Assembly (NCBI RefSeq): GCF_031583025.1
Contig: NZ_CP134062.1
Coordinates: forward strand, 5,801,234-5,865,233
From: Mycobacterium sp. Z3061
GTDB lineage: Bacteria; Actinomycetota; Actinomycetes; Mycobacteriales; Mycobacteriaceae
Reading direction: 5' to 3'
DNA length: 64,000 nt
In this document: piece after piece, positions 57,263 to 64,000 of the stretch
Position numbering within the stretch: the first letter of the stretch is position 1
How the letters are laid out: the number at the start of each line of letters is the position of its first letter
The notes under the pieces: generated by a model
Seen by the model: only the letters and a program-made list of their open reading frames with translations
Database searches by the model: none
What the model was told of the DNA's origin: nothing
Made by a program: the position numbers and the translations under genes

Positions 57263-58518
57263 CCGGGTTGTCCTATTTGCATCGTGTTGCGCGGCGGTCC
57301 GTCGATCGGCCCATACAGCAGTTGCTTGAGGGCGTCGGAGTTGAGCAATAGTTGTTGGTTGCCGTACTCCATCGGGTTGGCGCCCACGTCGGCCACCACG
57401 AACGGCGGCGCGACGTCATAGGGCACCACGGGAAGCGTCTGGCACTGTGGGCCGCCCGTAGCGGCCACCTTGGGCAGGTTGCTCGGGTAGCGGTAACGCT
57501 CGGCGCCGAACCCGATGTACACCAACACCTTGATCATCGGCTCGGGCAGGTTCGGCGAGTGCAGGTTCACCAGGGAGCCGGCCAGGCCGCACCACAGCGC
57601 CTGGTGGTACTCGTTGGTGAGGTTGGTGGTGGGCAGGAGCAGGTGTAAGACGTCGGTCAGGGCCTGCCGGTTCCCGCCGATCACCTCGTTGCCGATGTCG
57701 GCCAAACCAATTGAGCTGATCAGGAATGCGTCCAGGTTCTGCTGCTCTTCGACGACCGACTTGCTGATCCTGATCGCATTCTCGGCCGACCCGATCAGGT
57801 CCGGTGCCGCGTCGGCGTAGGCGTTGCTCACCACGGGCAGGACCGAGAGGTCATGGTTGAGCGCGGGCAGCGCCGGATCCTGCTTGGCCAGAAAGGCATC
57901 GAGGTCGGACAGTGCCTGACCGATCTTGTGGCCACGACCGTTCATCGCCGAAGCGATCGCGCCGAGCGTTTCGTTGAGTTTGGCCGGATCGATGTTCGAC
58001 AGCAGGTTGGTGAGTTGCTGGAAGACGGTGTTGACCTCGACGGTGACGCCCTTGCCCTCGAGTACCTGGTGCGGTTGCAGGGTCTGCGGCGAAGGCTGGT
58101 CGGGCGGAATCAACTCGATGAATTTGGCGCCGAAGACGGTCGTGGAGGCGATGTCGACGAGCACATTGCGCGGGATCAGACGCATTGCCGACGGCTGCAT
58201 TGCCAGGTGCAGCACCGCCTGACCGTTCGGCCGCTCTTCGATCGAATCGACCTTGCCTACCATGACGCCGCGCATCTTCACTTTGGCTTCGGGGTTCATC
58301 ACGAGGCCGGCGCGCGGCGAGACCACAGTGACGGGCACGCTTTCGGTGAAATCGCCTTGGAACAGCCCGATTGACAGGGCGAAGATCGCAAGGATGACAA
58401 CGACGGTGGCCAGGCCCATCAGCGGGCGCACGTAACCGCGTGGCTTGGGACGGCCGGAATGGTGCGACCGTCCCTTTGTACTCGGGCCGTGGCGGCCCGC
58501 CGGCACGTTTGCTGTCAC
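57259..58518 (-). CDS. mceA: Mce family protein, MceA position
   Basis: 419 residues from GTG 58518 (VTANVPAGRHG), preceded by GGGGGAGG. A basic N-terminus (SHHSGRPKPRGYVRP), TM about 33-55, MCE domain (VPVTVVSPRAGLVMNPEAKVKMRGVMVGKVDSIEERPNG), helical domain, and ends near RNTMQIGQPG. First mce gene after the two permease genes, 20 bases behind yrbEB. Confidence 0.92.
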   Translation of the reverse strand: MTANVPAGRHGPSTKGRSHHSGRPKPRGYVRPLMGLATVVVILAIFALSIGLFQGDFTESVPVTVVSPRAGLVMNPEAKVKMRGVMVGKVDSIEERPNGQAVLHLAMQPSAMRLIPRNVLVDIASTTVFGAKFIELIPPDQPSPQTLQPHQVLEGKGVTVEVNTVFQQLTNLLSNIDPAKLNETLGAIASAMNGRGHKIGQALSDLDAFLAKQDPALPALNHDLSVLPVVSNAYADAAPDLIGSAENAIRISKSVVEEQQNLDAFLISSIGLADIGNEVIGGNRQALTDVLHLLLPTTNLTNEYHQALWCGLAGSLVNLHSPNLPEPMIKVLVYIGFGAERYRYPSNLPKVAATGGPQCQTLPVVPYDVAPPFVVADVGANPMEYGNQQLLLNSDALKQLLYGPIDGPPRNTMQIGQPG

Positions 58519-58538
58519 TGAACTCTCTGCACCTCCCC

Positions 58539-59384
58539 CTAGCCCGACAAGTTGAAGTTGCCGTTGGAACCGTAGATGGACAACGAGATCAGCAGTGTCA
58601 CCGAGACCACCACGATCAATGAGGTCCGCACCGCGTTGCCGGTGGCGACGCCGACACCGGCCGGGCCGCCCGAGGCGAAAAAGCCGTAATACGTGTGGAT
58701 CAGCAGAATGGTGATCGCCATCAGGACGGCCTGCAGGAAGGACCACAGCAGGTCGATCGGGTTGAGAAACGTCGTGAAGTAGTGCTGATAAAGCCCGCCC
58801 GACTGTCCGAACAGGATCACCGTGGTGAACTGGCTGGCCAGAAACGACAGGCTGACCGCAATGCTGTACAGCGGCGTGATGGCCAGCATTCCGGCGACGA
58901 TGCGGGTACTGACCAGATACGAAACCGGCCGGATCGCCATGGATTCCAGCGCGTCGATCTCCTCGTTGATCCGCATGGCGCCCAATTGGGCCGTCACCCC
59001 GGCGCCGAAGGTGGCCGCCAGGCCGATGCCCGCCACGATCGGCGCAGCGATGCGGACATTGATGAATGCCGCGAGGAATCCGGTCAGCGCCTCGATGCCG
59101 ATGTTGCCCAGCGAGCTGTACCCCTGGACCGCCAGCGTGCCGCCCGCGGCCAGGGTGAGGAAGCCGACGATCACCAGTGTGCCGCCGATCATCGCCAAAG
59201 TGCCCGCACCCATGCTGATTTCGGCGATGAGCCGGATGATCTCGCGCCCGTAGCGGCTCACCGCGAAGGGGATACCGGCAAGCGCCTTACCGTAGAACAG
59301 CGTGTGATCGCCGATTCGGCCCAGACTGCCGACCGGTCTCTGGAGTTGCCGCGTGAAACGCGGATAGACGGCTCTCAGCGCCAC
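58539..59384 (-). CDS. yrbEB: YrbE/MlaE-type permease B
   Basis: 281 residues, five to six TM helices. MlaE-family core with AAPIVAGIGLAATFGAGVTAQLGAMRINEEIDALESMAIRPVSYLVSTR, the segment that contacts the ATPase in ABC-type Mce importers (MceG/Mkl, encoded elsewhere). Ends SIYGSNGNFNLSG. Follows yrbEA by 29 bases. Confidence 0.94.
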   Translation of the reverse strand: MALRAVYPRFTRQLQRPVGSLGRIGDHTLFYGKALAGIPFAVSRYGREIIRLIAEISMGAGTLAMIGGTLVIVGFLTLAAGGTLAVQGYSSLGNIGIEALTGFLAAFINVRIAAPIVAGIGLAATFGAGVTAQLGAMRINEEIDALESMAIRPVSYLVSTRIVAGMLAITPLYSIAVSLSFLASQFTTVILFGQSGGLYQHYFTTFLNPIDLLWSFLQAVLMAITILLIHTYYGFFASGGPAGVGVATGNAVRTSLIVVVSVTLLISLSIYGSNGNFNLSG

Positions 59385-59413
59385 GGTGAGTGCTTACACC
59401 TCCTTCTCATGCG

Positions 59414-60220
59414 CTACTTCGCCGACATCCGGATGCCGATAGCCGTGACGACGACATTGACCACGAACAGCGACATGAACGCGTACACCACCGTCTCGTT
59501 GACCGCGTTGCCGACGGCCTTGGCTCCACCGCCGGTGATCGTCAGGCCGCGATAGCAGGCCACCAACCCGGCGATCAGACCGAAAAGCGCTGCCTTGACA
59601 CACGAGATGATCACCTCGGGCACGCCGGTCAGCAGGGTGATGCCGGCGGCGAACGCGCCCGGGTTCACGTCCTGAACGAACACCGAAAAGATGTAGCCGC
59701 CAAGAATTCCGATGATCACGACCAGGCTGTTCAGCAGCAGCGCCACCAGACCGGAGGCCAGCATCCGGGGCGTCACCAACCGCTGAATCGGGTTGATCCC
59801 CAAGACTTCCATCGCGTCGATCTCTTCGCGGATCGTTCGGGATCCCAGGTCGGCGCACATCGCCGTGGCCCCGGCACCGGCCACGATCAACACCGTCACC
59901 AGTGGCCCGACCTGCGTGACCGCACCGAATGCGGCACCCGCGCCCGAGAGGTCGGCGGCGCCGAGTTCGCGCAACAGAATGTTCAGGGTGAAGCTGACCA
60001 GGACGGTGAACGGGATGGCCACCAACAACGTTGGCGCCAGCGCGACGCGGGCGACGAACCACGACTGCTCCAGGAATTCACGCCACTGGACGGGCCGGCG
60101 GAACGCGAACTTGATGGCATCGGCCGACATCGCGAACAGGGCACCGACGGCCTCCATGGGTTTGGAACCACGACCCAGCACGATGCCCGGGGTCCAACGC
60201 TCCGCTCCCTTACTCGCCAT
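59414..60220 (-). CDS. yrbEA: YrbE/MlaE-type permease A
   Basis: 268 residues. MlaE core with ATAMCADLGSRTIREEIDAMEVLGINPIQRLVTPRMLASG and several TM helices. A hydrophilic ~50-residue N-terminus with a KPMEAVGALFAMSADAIKFAFRRP amphipathic stretch is typical of YrbEA. First gene of the eight-gene yrbEAB-mceABCDEF unit; the 277 bases upstream would hold its promoter unless it reads through from the CoA-transferase. Confidence 0.94.
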   Translation of the reverse strand: MASKGAERWTPGIVLGRGSKPMEAVGALFAMSADAIKFAFRRPVQWREFLEQSWFVARVALAPTLLVAIPFTVLVSFTLNILLRELGAADLSGAGAAFGAVTQVGPLVTVLIVAGAGATAMCADLGSRTIREEIDAMEVLGINPIQRLVTPRMLASGLVALLLNSLVVIIGILGGYIFSVFVQDVNPGAFAAGITLLTGVPEVIISCVKAALFGLIAGLVACYRGLTITGGGAKAVGNAVNETVVYAFMSLFVVNVVVTAIGIRMSAK

Positions 60221-60497
60221 CAGTATGAGATCCTCTCCGGATCGTGTTGTGTGCGTGGAGCATTCGGGCCGCCAGCGCCATCATCGGCTGCGACTGCGGC
60301 TTTCCGACGCCCTCAACACGCGCTATCAATCTCACGCCGGTTTCTCCATTCGGTTGCGTGAGCTGCCGTTTCCAGACCAGGTCAGCTGCCCGCGCGCCAA
60401 CCCTGGAAGCGTTCGGCGATTATGACTCATGCCGCGTCCCGTGGGAACCGAAATCGCACAACCGTTATCTGCGCGGACACCGTTGCCACCTCATGTC
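60221..60497. other. 277-base gap between the CoA-transferase and yrbEA
   Basis: No gene with a credible start and codon use on either strand. It is the likely place for the mce promoter and its regulator site, but I found no clear palindrome and no hairpin strong enough to call a terminator for the CoA-transferase transcript. Confidence 0.4.
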
Positions 60498-61703
60498 CTA
60501 GGTAACCGCGCCGGCGGTCTTGAGTTCGATGATGCGGTCCCAGTCCAGTCCCAATTCCAGCAGGATCTCGTCGGTCTGCTCGGCGAAACCGGGAGCGGGG
60601 CCGGTCTGCGGCGCGGCGACATCGAATTGCACCGGGTTGGCGACCAGTTCGAGTTCGCCTGCGCGCAGCATGTATTCGTTCGCCCGGATCTGCGCGTCGT
60701 CGGCCGCTTGCAGGGTGTCCTGCACCGGCGCCCAAGGTCCCGCGAGCGTCGCAAAGCGTTCGCTCCACTCGGAAAGAGTGCGGGTTGCGAAGACTTTGGT
60801 CAAGATCTCCACCGCATCTGCCGTATTGGCGGCGATCGTATCGCCGTTCGCAAACCGCGGGTCGTCGATCAGTTCCGGACGGTCGATGTGCCGGCACACA
60901 TCGGCCCAGAACTTGCCGGGTTGCATCATCACCAAGGAGATGTAGCGTCCGTCGGACGTGGGGTACACCCCCACCAGAGGATTGACCGGCGAACCATGAA
61001 TGCCCGGCGGCGGCGCCTGCATCAGCTGACCCAGGTGCCTGGTGAGCGCCACCGTGTGGCCCAGCGCCCAGAGCCCGCTGCCGAGCAGCGAGACGTCGAC
61101 GACCGAGGGCTCCCCGGTGCGTTCACGTTTGAGCAGGGCCGCGGCGATACCGCCGGCGAGGTTGGTGCCGGAGATGGTGTCGCCATATGCCGGCCCGGGC
61201 GGATTGATCATGCCCTCATAACCCATCGGAGTGATGGTGGCCGCGGTTCCGGCTCGACACCAGAAGGCGGTCATGTCGTAGCCACCCTTGGTGGCTTCAC
61301 TGCCGCGTGGCCCGAGCGCGCTCCCGCGAGCGTAGACGATGTTCGGGTTGACCGCTCTTATGTTGTCGACATCGATACCGAACTTCTGCCGATGGTCCGG
61401 CAGAAAGCTGGTCAGGAAAACATCTGCACGACGGGCGAGTTCGTAGAGCACCTCCCTGCCTTCGGGCAGCGACATGTCCAGGCCGATGCTGCGCTTGCCG
61501 CGGTTGGCGTGCTCGATATTGGGGTTGGGGTCCCCCTCGACGCGCAACATCCCGGTCTGACGCAGTCCGCGCTGCGGGTCACCGGTCACCGCGTGCTCGA
61601 CCTTGATGACGTCGGCTCCCCATTCGCGCAGCACCGCACCCGCCGACGGGACGAACCCGTACATGGCGACTTCCAGGACCCGGATACCTTCGAGTGGTTT
61701 CAC
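60498..61703 (-). CDS. Family III (CaiB/BaiF) CoA-transferase
   Basis: 401 residues from GTG 61703 (GTGA overlap with the aldehyde dehydrogenase). N-terminal KPLEGIRVLEVAMYGFVPSAGAVLREWGADVIKVEH, then NRGKRSIGLDMSLPEGREVLYELARRADVFLTSFLP, and GPAYGDTISGTNLAGGIAAALLKRERTGEPSVVDVSLLGSG with the probable catalytic Asp. It moves CoA between acids. It differs from the AMACR-type protein at 29822 (no GHD motif). Confidence 0.88.
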   Translation of the reverse strand: MKPLEGIRVLEVAMYGFVPSAGAVLREWGADVIKVEHAVTGDPQRGLRQTGMLRVEGDPNPNIEHANRGKRSIGLDMSLPEGREVLYELARRADVFLTSFLPDHRQKFGIDVDNIRAVNPNIVYARGSALGPRGSEATKGGYDMTAFWCRAGTAATITPMGYEGMINPPGPAYGDTISGTNLAGGIAAALLKRERTGEPSVVDVSLLGSGLWALGHTVALTRHLGQLMQAPPPGIHGSPVNPLVGVYPTSDGRYISLVMMQPGKFWADVCRHIDRPELIDDPRFANGDTIAANTADAVEILTKVFATRTLSEWSERFATLAGPWAPVQDTLQAADDAQIRANEYMLRAGELELVANPVQFDVAAPQTGPAPGFAEQTDEILLELGLDWDRIIELKTAGAVT

Positions 61704-63205
61704 GCGCTTGCTCCTCGAGCCGCGGGGACAGCGAAAGTCTTGCCCTCCAAGAACTCTTCCAGCCCGGCCACACCCATCTCCCGGCCGACGCCGGACTGTT
61801 TGAAGCCCCCGAACGGGCTGTCCGCGCCGAAGTAGTTGCCGCCGTTGACCGAAAACGATCCGGCACGGATCCGGCGCGCGACCGACAGGGCACGTTCCTG
61901 GTCGCGACTGAAGACCGCACCGGCCAGCCCGTAGATCGAGTTGTTGGCGATGCGCACCGCATCGTCGTCGTCGTCGAAGGCGATCACTGCCAGCACCGGT
62001 CCGAACACCTCGTCCTGTGCGATCTCGCTGTCCGGGTCGACGTTGGTGAGCAGGGTCGGCGCGTAGAAGAAACCGGGATCCAATCGCTTGCCGCCGGTGA
62101 CCAGCGTGGCACCGGCGGCGACGGCCCGCTGGACCATGCCGTCGACCTTGTCGCGCTGGCGCTCGTTGATCAGCGGTCCCATATAGGTTTTCGGATCGCC
62201 CGGGTCGCCGTGGCGAACCTTGGCGAAGTTCTGCGCGATCAGGTCGACGATCTCGTCATGGTGCTTCCTCGGCACCAGCAGCCGCGAGGTGAGCGCGCAG
62301 CCCTGGCCGGCATGCGTGACCATGCTGAACGCGGCGAACATGGCCGCACCGGCGAAGTCGGCGTCGTCGAGCATGATCACCGCGGACTTGCCGCCCAGCT
62401 CCAGGAAGACGCGCTTGACGGTGTCACTGGCCGCGGCCATGATCCTGCGCCCGACCGCCGTCGATCCGGTGAAGGTGACCACGTCGACGTCGGGACTGGT
62501 GGTCAGCGCTTCGCCCACCGCGGGATCCGAAGAACTCAGCACGTTGACCACGCCGGGCGGGATGTCGGTGTGGTTGGCGATCAGCTCGCCGAGGGCCAGC
62601 GTGACCAGCGGCGTGTCCGGCGCTCCCTTGAGTACGACGGTGCAGCCGGCGGCGAGCGCGGGCGGCAGCTTGGCGAGCGCGAGCTGGTTCGGGTAGTTGT
62701 AGGCGATGATCGCCGCGACCACCCCCGCGGCTTCCTTCTCCACCCAGCGGTGGTGGCGCATGCCGCGCGACTCTTTCTCCCCAAGGTCTTCGGAGAACTC
62801 ATAGGTGCGCAACAGGTCGGCGTAGAACCGGACGATGCCGATCGGCTCGTCGAGCTGCGCGCCGTGGGTCAGCGCGCGGGTGGCGCCAACCTCGGCGATC
62901 GTCAGTTCACGCAATTCCTCGGCATGGTCGAGCAGCGCCTGATGCAGCTGATCCAGACAGCGGATGCGGAACTCGACATCGGTGGACCAAGAGGTGGTGT
63001 CGAAGGCGCGCCGGGCCGCCGCGATGGCCTGTTCGGCCTCCTCGACGCCGGCGTCGGGCGCATATCCCAGCACTCCGCCGGTGGCGGGGTTGATGGTGGG
63101 AAACGTCTTCTCCGTTGCCACCAGTCGACCGTCGATCAGCAATCTGCGGGTCGGTTGATCGCCCACTTGAGCGTCCTGGGTCGCCGCCGCGTCCTGCACT
63201 GACAT
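61700..63205 (-). CDS. NAD(P)-dependent aldehyde dehydrogenase
   Basis: 501 residues from ATG 63205 (MSVQDAAATQDAQVG). Rossmann region FTGSTAVGRRIMAAAS, catalytic Glu in FLELGGKSAVIML, nucleophile Cys in HAGQGCALTSRLLV, and DEVFGPVLAVIAF. Oxidises an aldehyde to an acid, possibly the one then activated by the coupled CoA-transferase. Divergent from the SDR gene. Confidence 0.92.
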   Translation of the reverse strand: MSVQDAAATQDAQVGDQPTRRLLIDGRLVATEKTFPTINPATGGVLGYAPDAGVEEAEQAIAAARRAFDTTSWSTDVEFRIRCLDQLHQALLDHAEELRELTIAEVGATRALTHGAQLDEPIGIVRFYADLLRTYEFSEDLGEKESRGMRHHRWVEKEAAGVVAAIIAYNYPNQLALAKLPPALAAGCTVVLKGAPDTPLVTLALGELIANHTDIPPGVVNVLSSSDPAVGEALTTSPDVDVVTFTGSTAVGRRIMAAASDTVKRVFLELGGKSAVIMLDDADFAGAAMFAAFSMVTHAGQGCALTSRLLVPRKHHDEIVDLIAQNFAKVRHGDPGDPKTYMGPLINERQRDKVDGMVQRAVAAGATLVTGGKRLDPGFFYAPTLLTNVDPDSEIAQDEVFGPVLAVIAFDDDDDAVRIANNSIYGLAGAVFSRDQERALSVARRIRAGSFSVNGGNYFGADSPFGGFKQSGVGREMGVAGLEEFLEGKTFAVPAARGASA

Positions 63206-63486
63206 AGGGCCTCTCGCGCTTGGTGTGGTGGCCGTCACGATAATTTCATTCTCATCTCCGGCGAATCTTACATTCGGGACGTGAGAAGACAAGCGAGTTC
63301 TCATCCCTGATTGCGCAGGTCACGGGCTGAGCGACCGCTCAGCGACCTCCCGTTCTGGCAGCTTGCCGCAGGCCCGGGGCGGTTTCTCGCCTCTCTTGCG
63401 GGCCGCTTCAGCCTGAGAGTACGATTCTCATAATTGCGAGGGAGATTCTTTGTGTATGAGATCGACAACCTGACGACTCGGAGTCG
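63206..63486. promoter_or_regulatory. Divergent promoter region with GAGAGTACGATTCTC operator-like site
   Basis: At 63415-63429 GAGAGTACGATTCTC, extended by an outer T:A pair, matches 13 of 15 bases of the palindrome at 41084. A further inverted repeat TGAGAA-N10-TTCTCA lies at 63282-63303. Both are between the divergent aldehyde dehydrogenase and SDR. No gene was found in the 281 bases. Confidence 0.5.
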
Positions 63487-64000
63487 GTGACCGTGAGAAC
63501 TGCGGTGGTCACCGGCGGCGGGTCCGGCATCGGCCTGGCGGTTGCGCAACGCCTCCGGGCGGACGGGCGCGCGGTCGCGACCATAGACCTCAAGTCATCC
63601 GATGACGACCTCTGCTACACCGCGGATGTCACCGACCGCTCGCAGATCGACGCGGCGCTGTCGGCAATCCGGGACCGCCTGGGACCCGTCACGATTCTGG
63701 TCAACGCGGCCGGACTGGACGGCTTCAAGCGGTTCACCAACATCACGTTCGAGGATTGGCAGCGGGTGATCGACGTCAATCTGCACGGCGTGTTCCACAT
63801 GATCCAGGCGGTGTTGCCCGACATGTTGGACGCGGGTTGGGGACGCATCGTGAACATCTCCTCGTCGAGCACGCATTCCGGCGTTCCGTACATGTCGCAC
63901 TACGTGGCCGCCAAGTCCGCCGTCAACGGACTGACGAAGTCCCTGGCACTCGAGTACGGGCCGAGCGGCATCACGGTCAACGCCGTACCCCCCGGCTTCA
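63487..64000 (+). CDS. Short-chain dehydrogenase/reductase, N-terminal 171 residues (3' end outside window)
   Basis: Starts at GTG 63487 or GTG 63493, after an in-frame TGA at 63457. Rossmann TGGGSGIG, NAAG motif (VNAAGLDGF), Asn in IDVNLHGVF, the Ser of INISSSSTHSG-like strand (VNISSSSTHSGVPYMSHYVAAKSA) and the YxxxK pair. Classical SDR; substrate unknown. It reads NAVPPGF where most family members have NAVAPGF. Divergent from the aldehyde dehydrogenase unit. Confidence 0.88.
   Translation, partial: MTVRTAVVTGGGSGIGLAVAQRLRADGRAVATIDLKSSDDDLCYTADVTDRSQIDAALSAIRDRLGPVTILVNAAGLDGFKRFTNITFEDWQRVIDVNLHGVFHMIQAVLPDMLDAGWGRIVNISSSSTHSGVPYMSHYVAAKSAVNGLTKSLALEYGPSGITVNAVPPGF

Noticed and set aside
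50859-60220. Assigning the operon to a numbered mce type (mce1-mce4 or others)
   Set aside because: Subunit order is clear, but flanking genes do not match any type I can recall with confidence; phylogeny would be needed.
60429-63202. Two long plus-strand frames across the CoA-transferase and aldehyde dehydrogenase
   Set aside because: Both are codon-structure shadows (VRVDVGEQ-type composition); the minus-strand enzymes have intact catalytic motifs.

Overview
The window comes from a high-GC actinobacterium, almost certainly a non-tuberculous Mycobacterium. The evidence is rpfA with a c-di-AMP riboswitch leader, a PE-type N-terminal domain, a complete yrbE/mce operon with Mce-associated proteins, an LpqH-type lipoprotein, heavy use of GTG starts and ATGA/GTGA gene overlaps. 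From memory of the M. tuberculosis H37Rv map, the first 33 kb follow Rv0884c to Rv0853c almost gene by gene. No tRNA, rRNA, CRISPR array, transposase or integrase was seen.

1-17.4 kb, conserved core: 3' end of serC, sepH, DUF2537, a TrmH/SpoU methyltransferase coupled to a MarR regulator, DUF2530, an SRPBCC protein, DUF3027, an MFS transporter with a membrane-anchored partner, a glutathionyl-hydroquinone-reductase-like protein, a cold-shock protein, YccF, then the molybdenum-cofactor genes moaA-moaD and moaE-mog-moaC wrapped around rpfA. A large helicase-associated protein and the XPB/ERCC3 helicase follow.

17.5-24 kb, an insertion relative to H37Rv between ercc3 and fadB: a thiolase-like protein with its DUF35 partner, two tandemly duplicated Ser/Thr kinases and an F420-type LLM oxidoreductase. 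Two 56-bp hairpins with the same outer arms bound the block.

24-33 kb, conserved again: fadB-fadA (trifunctional beta-oxidation complex), dapC-like aminotransferase, three SRPBCC proteins, an AMACR-type racemase and a ThDP-dependent keto-acid decarboxylase.

33-64 kb, accessory: a PE-CBM2-CBM2-GH18 protein (a chitinase/glycanase carrying a type VII secretion-type N-terminus), a BFD-like ferredoxin, a pair of Mce-associated membrane proteins, an amidohydrolase-acyl-CoA synthetase operon, an LpqH-like lipoprotein, an atypical crotonase, a TetR/P450 divergon, an orphan cytochrome-oxidase-III/IV-like membrane module under a TetR with twin palindromic operators, small secreted proteins, a second Mce-associated pair, and a complete yrbEAB-mceABCDEF operon. 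Upstream of the mce operon lie a family III CoA-transferase, an aldehyde dehydrogenase and a divergent SDR cut by the window end. Together this looks like uptake (Mce) and CoA-dependent degradation of a hydrophobic substrate. A shared GAGAAT/ATTCTC inverted repeat upstream of several of these genes suggests common control.
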